Shown one piece after another: positions 47,156-59,452 of a stretch of DNA of 64,000 nt (the first letter of the stretch is position 1; each line of letters starts with the position of its first letter). The notes beneath the pieces are model-generated. The model saw nothing but the letters and a program-made list of their open reading frames with translations. It was not told the DNA's origin and made no database searches. The translations under genes and the position numbers were made by a program. This stretch comes from Chenopodium formosanum. Its lineage: Eukaryota; Streptophyta; Magnoliopsida; Caryophyllales; Amaranthaceae. Where the stretch lies: positions 5,580,001 to 5,644,000 of the forward strand of contig CM044880.1 in the NCBI GenBank assembly GCA_024500155.1. Reading direction: 5' to 3'.

Positions 47156-50132
47156 ATGTCACCCTACAACAACAACAGCAACAACCCAATCCCAAAGAAA
47201 CGACACCGTATCAACAGCTCCACCCGCCTCTCCTCCGCCGCCGATTCCTCCGTTCAACTCCTCTCTTCGCCGATCCTCGGCGGCTTCAACGATGCTTCCA
47301 CCGCCGACATCCTCCTTCGCCTCTTCCACGACTCCGATTCTCTCTCCTCCATTGCCGAAACCTCCGATTCTCCTTCCTCCGATGAACTCCAGGTTTACCT
47401 TCATTCTTCTGCACTTTGTAGGGCCAAGTATTTCTCCGCTTTGTTCTCCGATCGATGGAGCAAAAACGATGATGATCGGAAGAAATTGAATTATCAGAAG
47501 GTAAATCTAGCGGTTTCGCCGAAATCTGGTTCGATTAATGCTCATTTGGTTGTTCTAAGGTTATTATACAGTGAGGATTTGTCAAATGCTGTTAATTCTG
47601 CTGCTACGGCGATTTCGATTTTGCCTGTTGCGATGAAATTGTTGTTTGATGATTTGGTTAAGCAATGTGTTAGGTTTTTGGAAGCTGTTCCTTGGAGTGA
47701 GGAGGAAGAAGAGGAGATTTTGAATTTGATTCCATTTTTGAGTGAGGAAGAATCGAAGGAGCTATTAGCTAGGGTTTCGACATCGAAATCGGATTCATGT
47801 GAGCAAATGCTTGATAATTTGCTGGTTTCAGCGAAGCAGAATCATCCGAATTTGGCGCCGGTGAAGGCGTTTGTTGCGAGGTTGTTGAGGGAGTTTTCGT
47901 CGAGGGAGTCGGCGAGGAGAGTGCTGGAGAAGGCGTTTCTGATGAGTTTGAAGGTGGTGAAGGGATCATTGGAGGAGTATTCGAGTCCAGACTTTCGAGG
48001 GGATCATGCTGAGACTGAGGCTATTCAGAGGTTGAATTTGCATACTGCATTGACTAATGGGAAGCACTTGGTGTGGCTTGTGGAGAGGATGATCGAGCTT
48101 CGAGTTGCGGAGATGGCTGTCAAGGAGTGGAGTGAGCAGGATTCCTTTGCTGCTGATTTACAGAGGGCGTTTCGCGATGATGCTTGGAGGAATATCGTGC
48201 CTGGACTTCCTACGGTTGTGTTGAAGTGTACGTCGAAGCTTGCCTGTGCTGTGGCTTCAGGGAACATTTTAGTTGCTCGGCAGGTATATACTCTTTTGGA
48301 TTAAGGTTAATGTTTGATACAATGTTTGATTTTTCGAAGATTATTGCTATGCCTAGCTATCTAATATCTATGACAGACTTTCAGTAGATGATCATTCATT
48401 ATCAAACTTGTGATGTGAAGATTAAGCACACGAACTTAGATGAATAGACCTTGTTTAACAATACTTGCTTTTCTGGACCCTGTATGTCGGATGCCTTTGG
48501 TAGTTGGATTGAGATGACATCGGTTCTAGCTTTTCTAGACCTTGTTTCTAATGCTTATGGTCATTTGTAAGTGATTTGGCCAATTCTAACTTTTTCAGAC
48601 CATGTTTCTTAAGCTTATGGTCTTAGGTTTGTAATAATGTGATCGTTTCTAACTCTTCCCGACCTTTTTTACCTCAAGGTTGCAGTTAGTACGTATTGAG
48701 TTGGCCTAATCTAATGTCAATGCTAACTAGTCACTACTTTTGCTTCTATTCGCATTTATGTGATCAATACTGTAATTTGGAGATGAAAGTGCTTGAATTG
48801 AAGTTTTCCCAAGTTTAGTGATGCTTTTGGTTTTTGGAAGTCCAGAGTTTCCACATGCTGAGTTTGTTTGTATGGAGTGACTGATTTTTATTGCTTCATT
48901 GTGACTGAAGGTATGATTAACATCAATTATTTGTGTTTTTGAGTCCTAGACTAATCTTTATTGCCTTGGCTAGTGTGTGCTTTAGTTTGTTTTGAATAAA
49001 TGGGGTATGAAGCTGAAACTGCTTTGTATATTTAAACCTTGGAAATAAGACTAGTCTGCTAGAGAGGGACATCAGAAGTTCTGATTTCTTTTGTTCGTGA
49101 GAAATTTTGATGGCAACTGGACAGGGTTTATGACAGTTTCTTGAAAATTTTGAGGTGAGAACGTTCAAAAGAGATTGCATGCTGATATACTTGTATGTGC
49201 TTATAGACTTGTTACATACTTACATGTGATGATCGGCTGGATAAAACATAGACTTGTGTGTGCTTTTAGATTTGTATGATTTCTGTTTTGCTGGTTATTT
49301 TTAGTATATCTGCTGCTCTTGTGTTGGATTGCACTTTTATGTACTCGTTGGCTCATTGCATTCCTTTTAGGGGGCGTTTGGTTCGCAAACTGATATGGGT
49401 TTGGAATCAGGAATGAAACCATAGTGGTATGGGTTTGGAACTTGATTCTTAATATCATATGTTTGGTATGCTTATGGAATGCAATATTTTTCTTTTATTT
49501 GATACCTAAAAGTATGGGAATGAGCCAAACCCACCTCCCCCCAAGGTTTCTAAACCCCATACCTTGGGGGTTTGAGGTATGGGTTTGAAACTCTTAAAAT
49601 CATAAAACAAACATAAGGTATGGGTTTAAATCATTCTAAACCCATACCTTGTACCTTAATTATGTGAACCAAACGCCCCCTTAAAGATTATGGCTTTAAT
49701 TTGTTAGCTTAATATCTCATTGATGTTTATATTGTATATCTTTTCTTGGCTATCTTTTTAGGTTAGAAAATTTGTTAGCTTAATATCTCATTGATGTTTA
49801 TATTGTATATCTTTTCTTGGCTATCTTTTTAGGTTAGAATGAAATTCGTGAAAGATTGGCTTCCTGTGCTTATTATATGCAAAGACAATGCATCTCCTGT
49901 GCTTCCCAGCCACAAGCCAGTTCTTCACAGTTCTACTACATTATATTTAGAACTTGAAGAGATATTCTTGAAGATAATCTCCACATTGCCCATGGACGAT
50001 GCACAAGAGCTACTGCAGCAATGTCTAAGTTTCTCAACCCGAGATTCAGAAGACTGTCCCCATTTAATTACAGCCTTCAATACCTGGTTTCGGCGTGCAA
50101 CCCGACCATCTTTGTCAACAAGTTTCTCATAG
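47156..50132 (+). CDS. BTB/POZ domain protein (At1g63850-like)
   Basis: Exons 47156-48283 and 49833-50132 join in phase to 475 aa. The N-terminus has a basic patch (KKRHR). FNDASTADILLRL then opens a BTB fold with the usual ADI motif, LQVYLHSSALCRAKYFSALF as helix 2-3, and LRLLYSEDL later. After it come acidic and helical regions resembling the NPH3-like/BACK part of plant BTB proteins such as At1g63850, ending HLITAFNTWFRRA. Such proteins usually act as substrate adaptors of CUL3 ubiquitin ligases; the substrate here is unknown. The intron's 3' end is a perfect 71-bp tandem duplication carrying two acceptors; only the second keeps the frame. The promoter is interrupted by a MULE ending at 47008. 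Confidence 0.85.
49370..49680. mobile_element. 311-bp Tourist-like (PIF/Harbinger) MITE in the BTB intron
   Basis: Perfect terminal inverted repeats GGGGGCGTTTGGTTC / GAACCAAACGCCCCC, bracketed by TTA at 49367-49369 and 49681-49683. Terminal sequence and TTA duplication are those of Tourist/PIF-Harbinger MITEs. The good preservation suggests a fairly recent insertion. Non-coding; the inner part repeats TATGGGTTTGGAA-type words. Confidence 0.88.
49698..49839 (+). repeat. Perfect 71-bp tandem duplication spanning a 3' splice site
   Basis: Copy 1 is 49698-49768 and copy 2 is 49769-49839; I see no difference between them. Each ends CTATCTTTTTAGGTTAGAA and thus holds a complete polypyrimidine-AG acceptor and the first seven bases of BTB exon 2. 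Using the first acceptor (exon start 49762) would reach TGA after ten codons. Confidence 0.95.
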
Positions 50133-50496
50133 AATGCTTTACTCATGCTTTTCTTTTGTCGTAATGCTCTGTGTGGACTGGACTGGCTAGGATTTCGTGT
50201 GTTGATAGTCCTGTATAGACTATAGATGTAATTAGAACTTTGTTAATGAGCTAGATTGTGGTTTGATGTATTGATTCCACTTATGTACATTTGTAAATTG
50301 GACATGGTTTTTAATGAGAAAACTTGTTACGTTTTCTAATTTTGGTCCTGCTGAATGGGTGCATTTCATTTTGAATGCTAAGACTTCAAATTATAGTACT
50401 GCACACCATTTTATGACCTAAGGTACTCATATGTTCTTCGGATTTTTTTCTTTTTGCCAATAATTTCGTTTAGGCCAGGAAAACTATTCCCAGATC

Positions 50497-50526
50497 CTAT
50501 TATGTACATTCGGGTGTACTATATAA
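50497..50526. mobile_element. Single terminus of the CGGGTGTAC MITE family
   Basis: TATTATGTACATTCGGGTGT followed by ACTATATAAC matches the ends of the elements at 6855-6996 and 30093-30241. No partner terminus was found, so it is a solo or truncated copy. Confidence 0.45.
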
Positions 50527-51597
50527 CAAATTCTAAGTTATAAAATATTGTACTAGGATAAAACTTTCAACTCAATCTCAAGAATCAAATACCAATCATT
50601 AAACCATCTTATTTATCAGATAAGACTAGCTTTTTGATTAATTGCTAACCCAAAAAATTAGCGTACGTCAACATAGATTCATAAAGGTAAATTGGGTGTT
50701 AGGTGAACAGAATAAAATAAATTCAGATTGTCACATGTAAACAGCGGAATAAGTTGAATATTAATGAAAAATGAACTATCAAAATCAAAAATTAAATTGC
50801 TAACATCCAAAGCTCCTACATCACGCATGAAATTCGTCAATTGCTGAAGTTTAAAACAAGCATGCAGTTCATCTAGGAATCTATAACGAATAACATAATT
50901 TAAATTTTAATAAGGTATGGTCAAAGTGATACAAAGATATAGTTTCTTTTACTGAAAAAGAACATGTTTGGTGCTCAATAACTTTCTACAATTTTTTGTA
51001 ACAAAGAAGTTATGAATGATAATTTCGAATTCTAAGTATATGGGTTTTATTTGGCTTTAAACCTAAGACAAATACATAGTTAGCCAACTTTAATTTTATT
51101 TAAAAGAATTAATCCCAATCTTTATCACTTTGACAAAAAGTAAAAATTGATGATGAGCTTTACTTCTATCAATTTAAGAAAAGTTATATTTTAATACACA
51201 AACTTGTAAAAAAAATTAGGTCAATATAGTTACCTTCTTCAAAGGAGTACAATTAGTGAAAGTAAGTATGTTTCCTCTATTTCAAAATGACTAGAAGTCA
51301 ATTACTCCAAAATTGTTCGTTTTATATTGATATTACTGTAAACCAGGTGTATACAACTTTGCTATTATTTTTTACTTTGATTTGTAGAAAAGAAGGGGGA
51401 GATACAAGGACTCGAGTACAAGACTAAAAGTAAAATTTGACAAGATAAGAAAGGGTTTTATCTCTATGTATTTAAGAAAAGCTAAACATTTTAATAAGCT
51501 ATAAGGTAAAGATCGATATAGTACTAGATCACAAGACCACTACTGTAAAATCAAAAGTATCTCACATTCTTACGTCTATAGACTTACTCTGTATATA

Positions 51598-52053
51598 CTT
51601 CCTTCATTCTAGTAATATTGCAACAACTGGACTTTAACACTATTTATCACGCTTGTTTGACCACATATTATGATTTATACATAAAGTAAAATATAGGGCA
51701 TGTTCACATTTACTGAACTGAGCTGAACTGAACTGAACTGAAATTAATATTTTATGAGAGAGGGAAATTAGGAGCTGAACTGAACTGAACTGAACTAATT
51801 GGAACTGAATTTAACTGAACTGAATTGAACTAATTGGAGCTGAACTAAACCGAATCGAACTGAACTGAAATTAAGTAAATGTGAATAGGCCCATACTCAT
51901 GTAAAGTATTGTTAGACCCGTGTCATAAAATACTTTCACAATATCAACTTTTTATAATTTTTACTCTTATATAATTATAGATATTTAACATATAAAATAA
52001 GCTTTTGGGTTTGTAATTTCATCCTTATTTCAATATTTATAAAACAGAGGAAG
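51598..52053. mobile_element. Stowaway-like MITE interrupted by a second MITE
   Basis: The outer ends CTTCCTTCATTCTAG (left) and, reversed, CTTCCTCTGTTTTAT (right) are flanked by TA at 51596-51597 and 52054-52055, as for Stowaway/mariner MITEs. The element at 51696-51892 is inserted in it with its own duplication, so the outer one is older. Confidence 0.6.
51696..51892. mobile_element. 197-bp MITE nested inside another MITE
   Basis: Inverted ends GGGCATGTTCACATTTACT and, reversed, GGGCCTATTCACATTTACT, flanked by ATA at 51693-51695 and 51893-51895. The inside is built of the pentamer GAACT repeated (CTGAACTGAACTGAACTGAA). It resembles 2083-2201 in its GGGC end and in the CTGAACT words. Confidence 0.75.
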
Positions 52054-52834
52054 TACCAGAGCATCAGGTTGGAAATTTCTCCTTCATCCACATCATTTTC
52101 ACCAAATGTTATTTCACCAAATGCTATTACTTTGGCATATATATGCTCTTACAAGACTCACCCCCTAATTATTAGACATTTAGCAGCTTCTGAGCAAGCC
52201 CAAAAGAAATGAGAAAGACTTGGCGAGGGTAGTACACTATATCCCAATGTTGCCATTTGCTAATGCTCTAAGAGGCTATAACAATTCAATTCAAATACGT
52301 AGTTTAAAAATTAAGACTTTAGGGTTCCATCAAATCGTTGTTAACATGTCAATAATTTATGCCACGTACAAAATTATATTTAAACTTGTTAAGAAATGGA
52401 TTAAGAATGTGGGACATAGTTTAAGACTATAAAAAGTAAAGGCACAACCACATAATTAAGCTAGAGAAGTTGATAGCTCATACTAGTCAAGTATTCAATA
52501 AGTGCCATTTTACATGCCGTTAGAAAATGCTCCTATTTACCCATGCCACGTGTAAAAAGACAAGATTAGCCATGATATACTCCCCCTTAATTGGACCACC
52601 CTACACGTAAACCAAGGTCATTTTCGTCCTTTTATCCATTTGGACCTCCTTGGCTTCATTAGCCCTCAGCTGACTAAAACGGTCATGACTAATTAAAAAA
52701 TTGGAAACTCTAGATTTATAACAACAATAATGTATTAGATGTTGATTGGTTTAGATCTCTTTTATTAATTGTTTACGCATTGATTATACATTAAAAAAGA
52801 ATACTTTTATTTATAAGTAGTATGAAAAATAATA

Positions 52835-53076
52835 GGATTTTTCTACATGGTACCCTTGAATTTTTGAGTTTTCTACCTTATACCCTTCTAAATTCAAATT
52901 TCTACAAGGTGACCTTGAGTTATTAGTTTATTTTACATTATACTCTTGAGTTTTTAGATTGTTCTATATGGTACCCTTGAGTAGTAATATAAATGGCTCT
53001 AAATTAATTTGACTCAAACCCACACCACCTAAACGACTTATTTAGCACCATCAAATACACAACTAACATGTTCATT

Positions 53077-53121
<45 letters not shown>

Positions 53122-53396
53122 CTAACAACTTGAGTCCCTCTAAAACAAGCTCTTTTAGTTAAAGTATGAGCAAAATAAAGTTCTTACCTTCCATCTCAAA
53201 TGATCATATAAAAGTTCCACTAAATAGCGAATAATGAAGATTGGTGATTCCTCCATCTAATATAAATATAGAAGTGGTAAATAGATCATTTAGATGGTGT
53301 CGGTTTGAGTCAAATTAAGTTAGAGTCATTTAATTTACAACTCAGGGGTACCATGTAGAAAACCCAATAACTCAGGGGTACTATGTAGAAAAACCC
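52835..53396. mobile_element. 562-bp MULE-type element with 9-bp target duplication
   Basis: The left end GGATTTTTCTACATGGTACC and, reversed, the right end GGGTTTTTCTACATAGTACC form inverted termini of about 25 bp. They are flanked by a perfect 9-bp duplication AAAATAATA at 52826-52834 and 53397-53405, the size typical of Mutator-like elements. A series of about five diverged ~31-bp units built on TTCTACATGGTACCCTTGAG fills the left arm and two inverted units the right arm. A(41) lies at 53079-53119. No coding. Confidence 0.85.
53079..53119. repeat. Homopolymer A(41) inside the 562-bp element
   Basis: An uninterrupted run of 41 A in the middle of the MULE-type element at 52835-53396. Confidence 0.95.
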
Positions 53397-54714
53397 AAAA
53401 TAATAATACTCTTTTTATATGTATAACAGTTATATAAATAGATGCAAACATGACGAAATTTTATTTTAAATCACTAAGTTCTAATTTGTGTAAGTGGAAG
53501 ATCTTTGCTTTCCCTATTTAATTGATTTAGCTTTGGATGTTTGTTTACCTTCATTGATTGATCTGACCAATGTTTCTAAATTCAAATGTACTTTTAATTC
53601 ACTTAGCTTTGGATGTTTGTTTACCTTCATTGATTGTTCCTCTTTTTCAACCCATGTTTCTAAATGCAAATGTACTCTGAATTGGATTTAGCCTTAAATT
53701 AATTAATAATTTACTCCGTTTTAGCCAAATCTAAATTTGATTACCCTACCTTGATTTTCTCTCTTGATATATGTTAACTGAAAATGGATGCAAAATTAAT
53801 TTTCCCTTCTTCGAAAATATAGTTGTTTGATAGGTTGAGAATGGCCTAGTAATCTTATAGTCACGAATTAAATAGTTGATATGTGATAATTTACAAAAAA
53901 TACCAATGATGTAGTTTGATTAATAGCCTTTGATCTCTATCATTTTATAATTTCATCTTCATTTGACGCACATGATATCCATAAACTTGTCACGTAGATG
54001 AGTTACATATATGTCAACATCATAACTGGTAAGAACCATGTTCAAAAGGGAATAAACATTAAAAAAGCTCTATCCATAATGACTTGCAAGACATATCAAT
54101 AGTAAAGTCTATTGATTATAACAAAGCCTAATTAATGAAAACTAATGAACGCTACGGGGCGTTGGATAAGCTAGCTAAAAATAGAATAATTAAATTAAAA
54201 TTTACGAAGTAACATTAATTACACCAATTGATGCGTGATTTTATCATGCTTTCCCAAATTAATACCACTTTAGAAAATATTTGAAATGCTTATCCAACGC
54301 TCAGGGACGTTCGTTACGAATATCCTTACAAAATAATTAGGCAAACCACATTGCAATTATAGCAAAAATAATGTTATACACACAACTCAATATTCAAGAA
54401 CAAAGTGAGTAAAAAACAAGAACTTTCATTATTATATCCGTTGAAACCGCTCTCTCACAGTCACACTCTCTCTGTCTCACTCACTCACTACTCCCTCTCA
54501 TTCTCTCTCTCTGAGCTCAGCTCGCTCACTTGCTTTCTCAGAGGGATACCTTCCAAATGACTCCATCTTTCTCTCTCTTCTCGCAAATCATCTTCTGAAT
54601 TCCCCCTGAATTTCCAATGGCAGAAGAATTTACCCTCTGAAAAAACAACAAAATCCCCTGTTTTTGTTTTTATTTTATCTTTTTCTTTCTCTAAAAGTTC
54701 CTCTGTTTTCAACT

Positions 54715-57700
54715 ATGGCGACGGAAAACCCAGATAAAACCATGATTCAAACATTAACTACAACCTCAATTATCGGCATAAAACTCTACATTTTGATCTT
54801 AATTTTTGTGGGTCTTTCGATTTTTTCTTGTTTTCTCATCTTCATCTGTTTAATCAGACGGAAAAACAAACTGGGTGGTCAAAATCGGATATATTTGCGA
54901 CAAAATTCGGGTATACTTCCGCTATTTTCGTCGGAAATTAAAGCAGCGAATGATGAAAATGGGGTAAAAAAGAAAATGGGGGAGATTTTAAAGGGAGATA
55001 AAACAGAGGAAATTGGAATTTTGGTTGAAGGAGAGAAAAATAGAAGTAAATCGACGGAAAGTAGCGACGGAAGTTCTTCAAGTAAAGCGTCGGTGGTTTC
55101 ATCGGATATTCCAAATATTGGGTGGGGCCGTTGGTATAGCTTGAGGGAGCTTGAGGTTGCGACACGTGGATTTTCCGATGAAAATATTATTGGTGAAGGT
55201 GGTTATGGTGTTGTTTATAAGGGTGTTCTTGAAGATGGGTCTATTGTTGCTGTCAAAAATCTTCTAAACAACAAGTATGTTTCTATTTTGCACATATTTC
55301 TATGAATTTGGTCGTTTAAAACTTTGAATTTTTTTTGGTAATTGTGTGAAATTTGATATGGTTATTTAGCTTAATTAATAGTTGCTCTAGTATTTAAAGT
55401 ACGGTATTAATTTTGTAATTTAATGGGGGTATAAAATTAAGTGTCGATCAGTGTTATTAATATACGGTAATACGGAGTAATTAAACATTTATGTGCGATT
55501 ATTTTGTGATCAATTTCTTATACATAGTCCTTTAAGCTATATCTAGTGTCTTTCTTTGTTTAATTGGGGGTGAAATGTTTGGTTTAGAAAATGTGAAATC
55601 TTTTCTCTTGTTTTCCAATTGTAAGCTAAAATGGTTGATTTCAAAATTGGGTTGAAGTTTATTGGGAGGAATTACTGCTAAATTTGTCAAGTATTTCTGG
55701 AATTGTTTGTACCACATTCATCAAACTTTTCTCATAATTTCATGAATATATATTATGTTGAATTCAAGAATTTGTTTATATTAATGTTCATGGTAAAGTA
55801 AGCAAATTTTCACAATCTTTTAATGCTAAATAATCATCATGTTGTTGATTTTAATTTTAGTGGGTCTTTTATTTTATGTCTTAATATTGTGTGAAATATT
55901 AATAGATATTTACATGTTTGTGCTCAAAGTCATCATGTCGGTTTGAAGATTTTGATGGGGCACTCTTTAACTTTGCTTAGATCTAACGGTGCTACTTGCA
56001 ATTCCATGTGTCAGTACTTGATAGCAATTTCTTTATATTTTTCATGAAAAAAAAAAAATTAGAAAAGTAGGTTGAAAAAAGATTAAATAATGTTTATCTA
56101 AATCTTTTTTTTGTTATTTTGTTCATCTTTGGACTTGAGAAAGTATAATGCTCAATGAGATCTTTACTCCCCTTTTTGTCATCTTCATCATATGGTTTTT
56201 GGAGCTTTTGCTTTCTCTTCTTTTAATTTCTTTGTACTTTTTCTTTTAATTTGTTCTTACACATGTGTTATTTGATCTTAATTAGTTGTTTCCTACTTTA
56301 ATGGAACTCTTTACTTGACAAAGCTCTTTGCTTTTAAGATTTATAGAACATTTTTTCGCGTAGTGAAGCTAAGCTTATAGGCCGAATAATTGGCTGAAAA
56401 CTTTTAAACTAGTTTATGGCTTGTAAGAATTTTATTTGCATTGTGGTTTTTGGATCTCAGACTGTAAATGTGTAGTTACGGCCATGGAACCACTTTTACG
56501 GGCAATGTGGGTGTCTGGTCTATCGTGGTTATATATAATGAATTCCTGATCACGATGTGGTGATGTGATTGAGATTAAGTACCCTAATCTGCTGTGAGAT
56601 TATGCACAATATTGTGTGACTGACTCTAAAATTCAAATGGCTATGTTTTAATTTCAAAACATGGTTCTTGAAAATAAAATTTCAAATGCTGGAACTATTC
56701 TTGCTTTAAATTAATGGTATTCAAAATTCAAAAAAAAATGGACCATTGAGGTGTTGCATTTATGACATGTTTCCTAGCGTAGTACAGGATGCTCAAAGAT
56801 GCCTAACTGAACACTGCATTTACTATTACTTGCCTTCTTTTGTGACTTCTTGTGACACTTTTAATCCGTGAAGAAACTAATCAGCAGTGACAGAAACGAA
56901 ACAAACTACTCACTTATGAAGGATGACATAAATAATTGATCAAGTGACATTGAAATAATTCTGTTTTCCCTTTGATTGATCACTCGATGGACGTTATCTG
57001 ATCATAAACTAAACATTTCTTGCTCCATATTAATGTAAGATATCGGCTTACCAATGGATAATAACTAATCAGTTTGCACCTCCTTAATTACGAGTATATG
57101 TGTGTGCATAATAAAAAAACATTTGTATGAAAATGTAATTCTGATTATACTAAGTTGAAATGTAGGGGGCAAGCGGAAAAGGAGTTTAAGGTGGAAGTTG
57201 AAGCCATAGGAAAAGTAAGACACAAGAATCTAGTTGGTCTTGTTGGCTACTGTGCAGATGGAGCTCAAAGGTGTCCCTCTATTCTACCTGCCAATTCGAC
57301 TTCACTTTCATTAGTCTGTTGTAAATGACTAATGTGTTGCTCGTACATATTCTTTGTTTGACAACTCAGGATTCTTGTGTACGAATATGTTGATAATGGC
57401 ACTCTTGAACAATGGTTGCATGGAGATGTTGGGGATGTAAGCCCTTTGACCTGGGACTTCCGTATGAAGATTGCCATTGGAACTGCCAAAGGGTAAGATA
57501 TTCATGTCCATATTGAACATTTCCCTTGTTCGATCAGCTTGTCAAGCCAATTACTCTACTGTGTGCTCAAATTCAATATCTGAATGTGTGAGCCTGGGAC
57601 TAACTTGAGTTCCTTCCTCGATCTAGATTTTTATGATGTCTGAATCAAGTTTCCATCGTTTCTTATAAATTATTTTTGGTTAATGATTAGATTTCCAAAT

Positions 57701-59452
57701 ATGCCACTACTTAGAATTAGTGATGTAGAGAATATATATTTCATCCCCAACTTTCATTCTTTCATTAAGGACCTCTGTGTAAGAGCATGTCAACTTAGTA
57801 ATAATGATTTATGAAAGATAAGAACAGAACGATTAATTGCAGGCAGTTAATTATAATATGATTGGCCAACTTTCATGACTGATCAATCTTGTATATGTAG
57901 CAGTTAATATGCCACAATACGGTGCCTATATCACTTTTAGGTAATAAAAAACTAACTAGTGTGGTAATGGACTAATGAGTGAGGCGGGGAAGGTCAGTGC
58001 TCCCCAGCTGATATTTGTGCGATGAAGTAAGACTTGCATGCACAATAGAGCTATATATACGAAGATTCATTTCATCATGTCATATAGCTGATAAGACAAT
58101 GCTTGTTGGACTTTGGTGTGTTGTAGCTACAATTTTTCCTGTGATTACTTTCCTGTCCTTTGCTTCATCTTTTATCAGATTGTAACTCATCTCTCCCACA
58201 GGTTGGCTTATTTGCACGAGGGATTGGAACCAAAGGTTGTTCATCGTGATGTCAAGTCTAGTAACATCCTTCTTGACAAAAATTGGAATGCAAAAGTATC
58301 CGACTTTGGGCTAGCCAAGCTTTTGGGATCTGAAGCAAGCTATGTAACTACTAGAGTAATGGGAACATTTGGGTTCGTCCTCTCTCTAGCATTCGCTCAC
58401 ATGTAGTCTTGTAAACTGAACCAGACACTTTGGGATAGGAATGCGATTAATGTTTGATTCTAGATTTCTAATCCTAGGAATTGATTTTGCAGGTATGTCT
58501 CCCCAGAGTATGCCAGCACAGGTATGCTTAGTGAGTGGAGTGATGTATACAGTTTCGGTGTTCTGCTTATGGAATTGATCTCAGGAAGGTGCCCAGTTGA
58601 TTATTCGAAACCCCCTGGAGAGGTTTGTTGACTTATTGTTTGCATAGTCTGTAAAGTGAAAACTTCATCTGCTCTTCTCTAACATTGCTTAAATTTTCAG
58701 ATGAACTTGGTTGATTGGTTCAAGGGAATGGTAGCAACTCGACGTGCAGAAGAAGTGGTGGATCCATTGATTACTGTTCAACCCTCTTCTAGGGCACTAA
58801 AGCGGGTTTTATTGATCTGCCTTCGGTGTATAGATCTGGATGCTAATAAACGGCCAAAGATGGGGCAGATTGTGCATATGCTCGAGGCAGATGAATTTCC
58901 CTTTCGTCCTGTAAGTATTATTATATGTTCATGTTTTCATATAATTACTGGTAGGGTGTTCTGTTTGTAAATATATATTCTTGTCTATCCAACAACCATT
59001 TTGCTTTGACAAGTCCATTCTGCTAGTCCTATCAAAGTTGGTTTCACTCCGTAGTTATCAGCCCTTACGTGCAACTCCGGTGCAACCACCATTTTTTGCC
59101 TTAACATCACTCTAATTTGATATCACAGGTAATATCTATAAGACTATAACTAGGACTACTTTAATCGTTTAAATATCTAGTCCGAAATAGTACTTAGCTA
59201 CAGCACCAGAACTTATCCTGAAAATGAGAGAATCCCATATATGAAATAACCACCATGCTACATAAGCTACAATTATGCAGTGAATTAATTGAAAGTGTAG
59301 AGTAGAATTGATGGATGCTCTGCCTCACACTGCCTACATTATTCTGATTGGATTATGCGGCTTTGCAGGATCATCGACCTACACGACAGGATGCTCCTCT
59401 GACTTCTGCTACCGAGAAACTTCAGTTATCCGATAAAGGGTTCTCTAGGTGA
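54715..59452 (+). CDS. Membrane-anchored receptor-like Ser/Thr kinase (At1g01540-like)
   Basis: Exons 54715-55274, 57166-57270, 57370-57492, 58202-58372, 58493-58622, 58701-58910 and 59369-59452 join in frame to 460 aa. One transmembrane helix lies near residues 22-46 with almost no extracellular part, then a Ser-rich juxtamembrane segment and a kinase domain from about 152. All catalytic motifs are intact: GEGGYGVVYKG, VAVKNLLNN, VHRDVKSSNILLD, DFGLAKLLG, and GTFGYVSPEYAS in the activation segment, with SDVYSFGVLLMEL after it. It should be an active plasma-membrane kinase; relatives of At1g01540 lack a large ectodomain and probably work with other receptors. The gene contrasts with the degenerate kinase at 12144. 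Intron 1 is 1.9 kb and shows nothing else. Confidence 0.93.

Larger units (their letters stand above)
50133..54714. other. Intergenic region between BTB and kinase genes
   Basis: Holds the BTB 3' UTR, one terminus of the CGGGTGTAC MITE family (50497-50526), a nested MITE pair (51598-52053) and a MULE-type element (52835-53396). AGCTTTGGATGTTTGTTTACCTTCATTGATTG-type text occurs twice near 53528 and 53603 (period about 75). The leader of the kinase gene is CT-rich (about 54449-54520). No coding region recognised; the 52220-52432 and 53494-53691 frames lack family resemblance. Confidence 0.6.
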
